Shown piece by piece: positions 5,301 to 8,134 of a DNA stretch of 8,134 nucleotides. The translations under genes were made by a program, and so were the position numbers. The stretch comes from an uncultured Clostridium sp. (lineage in GTDB: Bacteria > Bacillota > Clostridia > Clostridiales > Clostridiaceae). Position 1 is the stretch's first letter; each line of letters begins with the position of its first letter. A model generated the notes under the pieces. That model saw only the letters and a program-made list of their open reading frames with translations. It ran no database searches and was not told the origin of the DNA. The stretch spans positions 1-8,134 of the forward strand of contig CAKVLD010000098.1 in NCBI GenBank assembly GCA_934755305.1, written 5' to 3'.

Positions 5301-7944
5301 AGAAGGTAAAGTACAATATAAACTTAATTGGATAGCTAATGATAATGATGAGGGTACAGGAATAATAAATACATTTACAGCATATGTAGGAGATAAAAAA
5401 TATGCTATATCAGCTAAGGATGTTACTGAAGTAGATGGAAAATATTCAGCAACACTTCCTATTGTAGATGGTGAAGTAAATGATGTTAAGTTAGCTGTTG
5501 CAGATAATGCAGGTAACATAGCTGTAGCAGAAGGAAGATATAAGGTAGGAGACTTAAAGACCGTTGCTGTTTCAGGAATAAGTGATGGAATGATTATTAC
5601 AGAAAAAGATTTAACAGATGGTAAATTTGTTGTTAAGGGAACTGCAGGAAAAGGCTTAAAGAAATTACTTGTAGATGATAAGAAAGTAGAATTTAAAGAT
5701 AATTATTTTGAAACTCCTGTTGATGTTAAAGAAGGAGAAAACATTATAAAGATATATGCTGAAGATGAAGGTGGAAAGGTAGTTAATCAAGAATATAAGG
5801 TTATTTTAGATACAACTGGTCCAGATCTTGATATTACTACAAATGCAGCAAAAGATGGAGAATATTATACTATTTCAGAAGGAAAATTAGCTTTAAATGT
5901 TAATGTTAAAGATGAATTAGGATTTGTTTTAAATGACAAAGGAATGCCAGCAGATGGTACATGTTATGTAAAGGTGGAAGGATCAAGTGATGTTACAGTT
6001 TTAAAACTTGATGCTGATGGTAATGGTAAAGAAAATATTAAATTAGCAGATGGGCTAAATACTGTAAAGATATACGCTGTAGATAAAGCAGGTAATAAGA
6101 CAGTTAAAGAATTAAAGGTTCTAAAGAATACTGCTTCAAGTAAGTTTACAGTAAAACTAGATACTTTAAGTAAATATGCATTCTTAGGAAAATCTTCCAC
6201 TAAAGATGGTGTATATACTGTTACAGGTTCTGTAACTGAGATGCCAAAGGTATTTAAGCTAAATGGAGAAGATGTGAAGGTAAATGATGATTTTACATTC
6301 TCTTATGACTTCAAATTAAAAGAAGGTCTTAACTTATTAAGAATTTATGGCGAAGATACTGATGGAAGATTAACTCAAAATTATTCAGTTAAGGTCTACT
6401 ATGATGGAACAGCTCCTACAATAATATTTAATGGTGCTGATGCTAGAGAAGATGGAAATGTATATACTAATAAATCAGAATTTGATGTAAAAGGTATTAT
6501 TACAGATAACCTATATGGATACACATTATATGTAAATGATGATGTGGCAATGAATGTAGATGTATATCCATTAGATGATCAAAATATATTAAGAAAAGAA
6601 TTCTCTAAGATAGTAAGCTTAAAGGAAGGTTTAAATAAAGTTAATATAATGGCTGTAGACCAAGTTGGAAATAAAGCAGCACAAGATGTACCAGTAGTTT
6701 TAGATACTGTTGCACCAAATAAACCAAGTGTTGCATTAAGTACAGACAAGCCAACTAATAAGCCGGTTAAAGTAAGTATTATTAGTGATGAAAAGCAAAT
6801 TGATAAATATGAATACAGCCTTGATGGAAAGACTTACTATGAAACTGATGGAGAATTCCAAGTAGATGCTACTACAGACGTATATGTAAGAGTTACAGAT
6901 TATGCTGGAAATGTTAGTGAAGCAGAAAAAACTACAGTAACAATAGATACTGAAGCTCCAAAGGTTGATATAACAGGTATTGTAGATGGACAAACTTACT
7001 ATGAAGCAGTAACACCAGAAGCTAAGGCAGAAGATAAAGATGCAAAAGTAACTATCTTAGTAAATGGTAAAGAATATGATGGAAAAGCATTAGATGTTGA
7101 AGGTAAGTACGAAGTAGAAGCTTATGCAGTTGATGAAGCTGGTAATAAGTCAGAAGTTGTTAAGAAGACAATAACAATTGCTCAAAATACTACTGAAGTT
7201 GTTAAGGGTAATAAGCATATATTAACTCATAACAATGTAAAAGCAGGAGATGGAAAATATACAGTATATGAAGCTACTGCTGATGAAGATATAGAAGCAG
7301 CTATAAATGATAATACTAAGGGACAAGCATTTGTTTCACCAAATGTAAAAGTACTTGTTGATGCAGACTTAGTAAAGAATAAGGAAGATCTTATATTTAC
7401 TCAAAAGGTATATGCAGATAGCGAATTATTAAAAGGAATAAAATCAACTGGTAAGTTATATGAATTTGCACTTAAGTCAGGAGATAAAGAAGTAATAAGT
7501 ATTACTGATAAAGGATTTAAGATTTCAATAAAACTTACTGATGAAGAATTAAAAGCATTAAATACTAGAAGTTTAGTTGCTAAATATTATGATGAAGAAA
7601 CAAAGGAATGGAAAACAATTAATGGAGATTTAGTTGATTCAACATTCACTTTTGAAACTTCTAAGTTAGGTGAATTTACACTTGCAGAAGTTGAATCAGT
7701 ATCAGGAGGAGATGTTAAGCCAGGTGAAGAAGTACCAGGGGGGGACATTAAACCAGGTGAAGAACTTCCAGTAGGACAAGATGGAACAACAAGTGAAGAT
7801 GGTAATTCTCAAAATGATGGAGGATTTACTAAGTTAACTAAGACTGGAGATGCTGCATCAACAAGAGCATTAGGAATATTTGCAGTAGTTGCAGCTGTAT
7901 CAGGTGCTGTGTTATCAGTATTTGGTAGAAAGAAAGATAAGTAA
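2338..7944 (+). CDS. Cell-envelope subtilisin-like serine protease (S8, lactocepin/C5a peptidase-like), wall-anchored
   Basis: This is a secreted 1868-residue protease. In order it shows a signal peptide (1-32, likely cut after AEA) and an inhibitor-type propeptide (about 82-170, starting IRVIVQLEK). The S8 domain follows with the full triad: D202 (IIDTGID), H264 (HGMHVAG) and S606 (SGTSMAAPH), plus oxyanion N368 (SAGNS). A PA domain is inserted between N368 and S606 (about 445-535). HGMH instead of HGTH, and the PA insertion, are as I recall them in lactocepins and streptococcal C5a peptidases. Next come an Fn3-like domain (about 680-805), a domain with the calcium-type SPNKDGIQDD motif (N862-D869), about seven Ig-like modules (971-1621), an unrecognised beta-rich domain (1622-1784), a repeat linker and a sorting signal (LTKTG 1833-1837, hydrophobic segment, basic tail). 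The role is probably degradation of extracellular or host proteins; the substrate cannot be told. It has its own promoter and is followed by a terminator. No sortase gene is visible. Confidence 0.93.
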   Translation: MKKKDKRFIAFVTTLSLIFSSSVNWGVLNAEAKVTNEDLKEALKNQIEEYRKDASQSFKGNQYTDKASNEDGNNVVNPDEQIRVIVQLEKNSAIDGEGSEYTDEIKQKEENIKDSQTDIIAKAQEITGQSIRRSFGYLVNGFSIDAKRSDVEKLSAIDGVKCVTEVRSYKPDMTTAKNFTQAVSTWKDLGYKGEGMLVSIIDTGIDYRHKDLQKIDTDKIKLTESAVKDQISEIGYGVHFTDKVPYGYNYADGNDNVIDDGSQHGMHVAGIVAANGDEEGISTYESIKGVAPQAQLLAMKVFSNNPNYGSAFDDDIIAAIEDSVKLGADVINMSLGSSAGFSNPDDPENAAVRKATEAGVICVISAGNSSTSSSTSANSQPNNLLGLKDTAMIGSPSITNESLSVASMENSIMASTKVVFENSKGDKSEVAASVNTGSNFADIAGEREIVYCGLGQETENSSDFNGKDLTGKIALIQRGANTFTEKYTNALNHNAAGVIIFNSAAGGDAPMGMSITEEITKPVFGIGLSDGKKIVEQLEKNKNEKFKVSLGSGQLTMDNPDSEDMSQFTSWGATPTLELKPEITAPGGDIYSLANENSYQNMSGTSMAAPHTAGGEALIIQGLKEKNLGLDKADLVKLAKNTAMNTAKVMIDKYDETKSIPYSPRRQGAGLLQVEDAIRNNVAITFKDGKGAATLKEVGKTTSFSLELKNYGDKAVTYNLKQEKVYSEEAKSSKIEEVVLDNSKVTFDTDSVTVEPGKTATVNATLSIGDNVSSERFVEGFLNFTPKDSDDVALSVPFMGFYGDWSKENIVDSPSFIGQNESKIGTTGLVSKVTNGYSYLAATTDKNGNMIINKDNVAFSPNKDGIQDDVFPMLYFLRNSKKLKVQVVDSEGNVVKDLYEQDYVRKNNLSDYMNGTTGKSLSGAKWDGTVYNSATGKFETVKDGQYSIRVINQLELEGSKEQVLDLPVKIDTVAPSVEIKGIESYTDSEGKVQYKLNWIANDNDEGTGIINTFTAYVGDKKYAISAKDVTEVDGKYSATLPIVDGEVNDVKLAVADNAGNIAVAEGRYKVGDLKTVAVSGISDGMIITEKDLTDGKFVVKGTAGKGLKKLLVDDKKVEFKDNYFETPVDVKEGENIIKIYAEDEGGKVVNQEYKVILDTTGPDLDITTNAAKDGEYYTISEGKLALNVNVKDELGFVLNDKGMPADGTCYVKVEGSSDVTVLKLDADGNGKENIKLADGLNTVKIYAVDKAGNKTVKELKVLKNTASSKFTVKLDTLSKYAFLGKSSTKDGVYTVTGSVTEMPKVFKLNGEDVKVNDDFTFSYDFKLKEGLNLLRIYGEDTDGRLTQNYSVKVYYDGTAPTIIFNGADAREDGNVYTNKSEFDVKGIITDNLYGYTLYVNDDVAMNVDVYPLDDQNILRKEFSKIVSLKEGLNKVNIMAVDQVGNKAAQDVPVVLDTVAPNKPSVALSTDKPTNKPVKVSIISDEKQIDKYEYSLDGKTYYETDGEFQVDATTDVYVRVTDYAGNVSEAEKTTVTIDTEAPKVDITGIVDGQTYYEAVTPEAKAEDKDAKVTILVNGKEYDGKALDVEGKYEVEAYAVDEAGNKSEVVKKTITIAQNTTEVVKGNKHILTHNNVKAGDGKYTVYEATADEDIEAAINDNTKGQAFVSPNVKVLVDADLVKNKEDLIFTQKVYADSELLKGIKSTGKLYEFALKSGDKEVISITDKGFKISIKLTDEELKALNTRSLVAKYYDEETKEWKTINGDLVDSTFTFETSKLGEFTLAEVESVSGGDVKPGEEVPGGDIKPGEELPVGQDGTTSEDGNSQNDGGFTKLTKTGDAASTRALGIFAVVAAVSGAVLSVFGRKKDK
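5248..7200 (+). repeat. Array of about seven Ig-like modules in the protease stalk
   Basis: Residues 971-1621 form a tandem array of diverged beta-sandwich modules. Module starts are marked by D-x-x-x-P after a beta strand: DTVAP (971), DTTGP (1158), DGTAP (1356), DTVAP (1456) and DTEAP (1537). The two longer intervals probably hold two modules each. A second recurring signature, (V/L)-(K/A)-(E/D)-G-x-N ending in A/G-x-D, starts at residues 1130, 1236, 1327 and 1428, about 91-106 residues apart. The AxDxAGN turn also recurs (e.g. AVDKAGN, AVDEAGN). The array probably works as a stalk that carries the catalytic domain out of the wall. The copies are too diverged to recombine easily. Module counts and borders are by eye. 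Confidence 0.75.
7705..7770 (+). repeat. Two 33-bp tandem repeats encoding a wall-spanning linker
   Basis: Residues 1790-1800 (GGDVKPGEEVP) and 1801-1811 (GGDIKPGEELP) are an 11-residue unit repeated twice, differing at two positions. Gly/Pro/acidic repeats just before a sorting signal are typical wall-spanning linkers. The unit junction contains a G7 run (7738-7744), striking in such AT-rich coding DNA. At the equivalent place the first copy has GGAGGA. Confidence 0.85.
7834..7941 (+). other. C-terminal sortase sorting signal (variant LTKTG)
   Basis: Residues 1833-1868 have the three-part layout of a sortase substrate: the pentapeptide LTKTG followed by D, a hydrophobic segment (about 1843-1862, ALGIFAVVAAVSGAVL onward), and the basic tail GRKKDK. 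The canonical motif is LPxTG, and here the proline is replaced by threonine. Either a sortase with relaxed specificity accepts it or the protein stays membrane-bound through the hydrophobic segment. Confidence 0.8.
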
Positions 7945-7987
7945 AATATCTAGGGAAACAAAGAAAATTAAATAGATATTTAAATTA

Positions 7988-8038
7988 ATAGAAGGATGAT
8001 TTTTATGTTAAATATGAATCATCCTTCTATAGTTTTAA
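7988..8038 (+). terminator. Terminator of the protease gene
   Basis: ATAGAAGGATGAT (7988-8000) pairs perfectly over 13 bp with 8018-8030, around a 17-nt loop that can shorten by extra pairs (8001-8017, 8002-8016). The following AGTTTTAATTT is only a modest T-tract. It lies 44 nt after the stop codon. A weaker 9-bp inverted repeat, 7944-7952 with 7973-7981, precedes it. Confidence 0.7.
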
Positions 8039-8134
8039 TTTATATATAAATAAATTTATGATAGTGTAAAGTTGGCTATGAAAAAATAAGGTAGAAATAA
8101 ATAATACTTTATTTTATGAAATAGATAATAAACT

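Noticed and set aside
3031..6993. Five minus-strand open frames (63-108 residues) inside the protease gene
   Set aside because: All lie antisense to a well-supported coding region, show no known motifs and are explained as shadows of the protease codons.
7944..7981. 9-bp inverted repeat (7944-7952 with 7973-7981) as a separate terminator
   Set aside because: The stem is pure A/T except one pair, has a 20-nt loop and no T-tract. The hairpin at 7988-8030 is the better terminator.
8039..8134. Possible promoter or gene start at the right edge
   Set aside because: No paired -35/-10 at proper spacing and no start codon with a ribosome binding site and open frame were found. The stretch is plain A/T-rich intergenic DNA as far as I can see.

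Overview
The window is very AT-rich with A/T-ending codons. It carries a TPP-riboswitch-controlled short-form thiC and a sortase-anchored subtilisin-like protease of the lactocepin/C5a-peptidase type. Together these point to a low-GC Firmicute, most likely Clostridium sensu stricto. The species cannot be named from the sequence.

Layout. Positions 1-222 look like the decayed right end of an IS3-family insertion sequence: a short C-terminal transposase fragment followed by a possible terminal inverted repeat. A good sigma-A-type promoter (289-317) follows, then a TPP riboswitch (aptamer 345-436) with an antiterminator/terminator expression platform (426-476). A further 310 nt of untranslated leader (477-786) holds two large hairpins whose loops are perfectly complementary over 10 nt. 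The second hairpin ends in a U7 tract. thiC (787-2094) follows and is closed by a strong intrinsic terminator (2106-2150), so it is probably monocistronic. A separate promoter (2272-2300) drives one very large gene (2338-7944). It encodes an 1868-residue secreted serine protease with a signal peptide, propeptide, S8 catalytic domain with inserted PA domain, Fn3-like domains, about seven Ig-like modules, a repeat linker and a C-terminal sorting signal. A hairpin terminator follows at 7988-8038. The last 95 bases hold nothing I can support.

How the parts work. ThiC makes the pyrimidine half of thiamine. When TPP is plentiful the riboswitch should stop transcription before thiC. The protease is an independent unit that probably works at the cell envelope on extracellular proteins.

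Points most worth a second look: (1) the unexplained structured leader between the riboswitch and thiC; (2) a G7 tract in the protease gene, where slippage in either direction would remove the wall anchor and leave the catalytic region intact; (3) the non-canonical sorting motif LTKTG. I saw no CRISPR array, tRNA, rRNA or obvious new multi-gene system.
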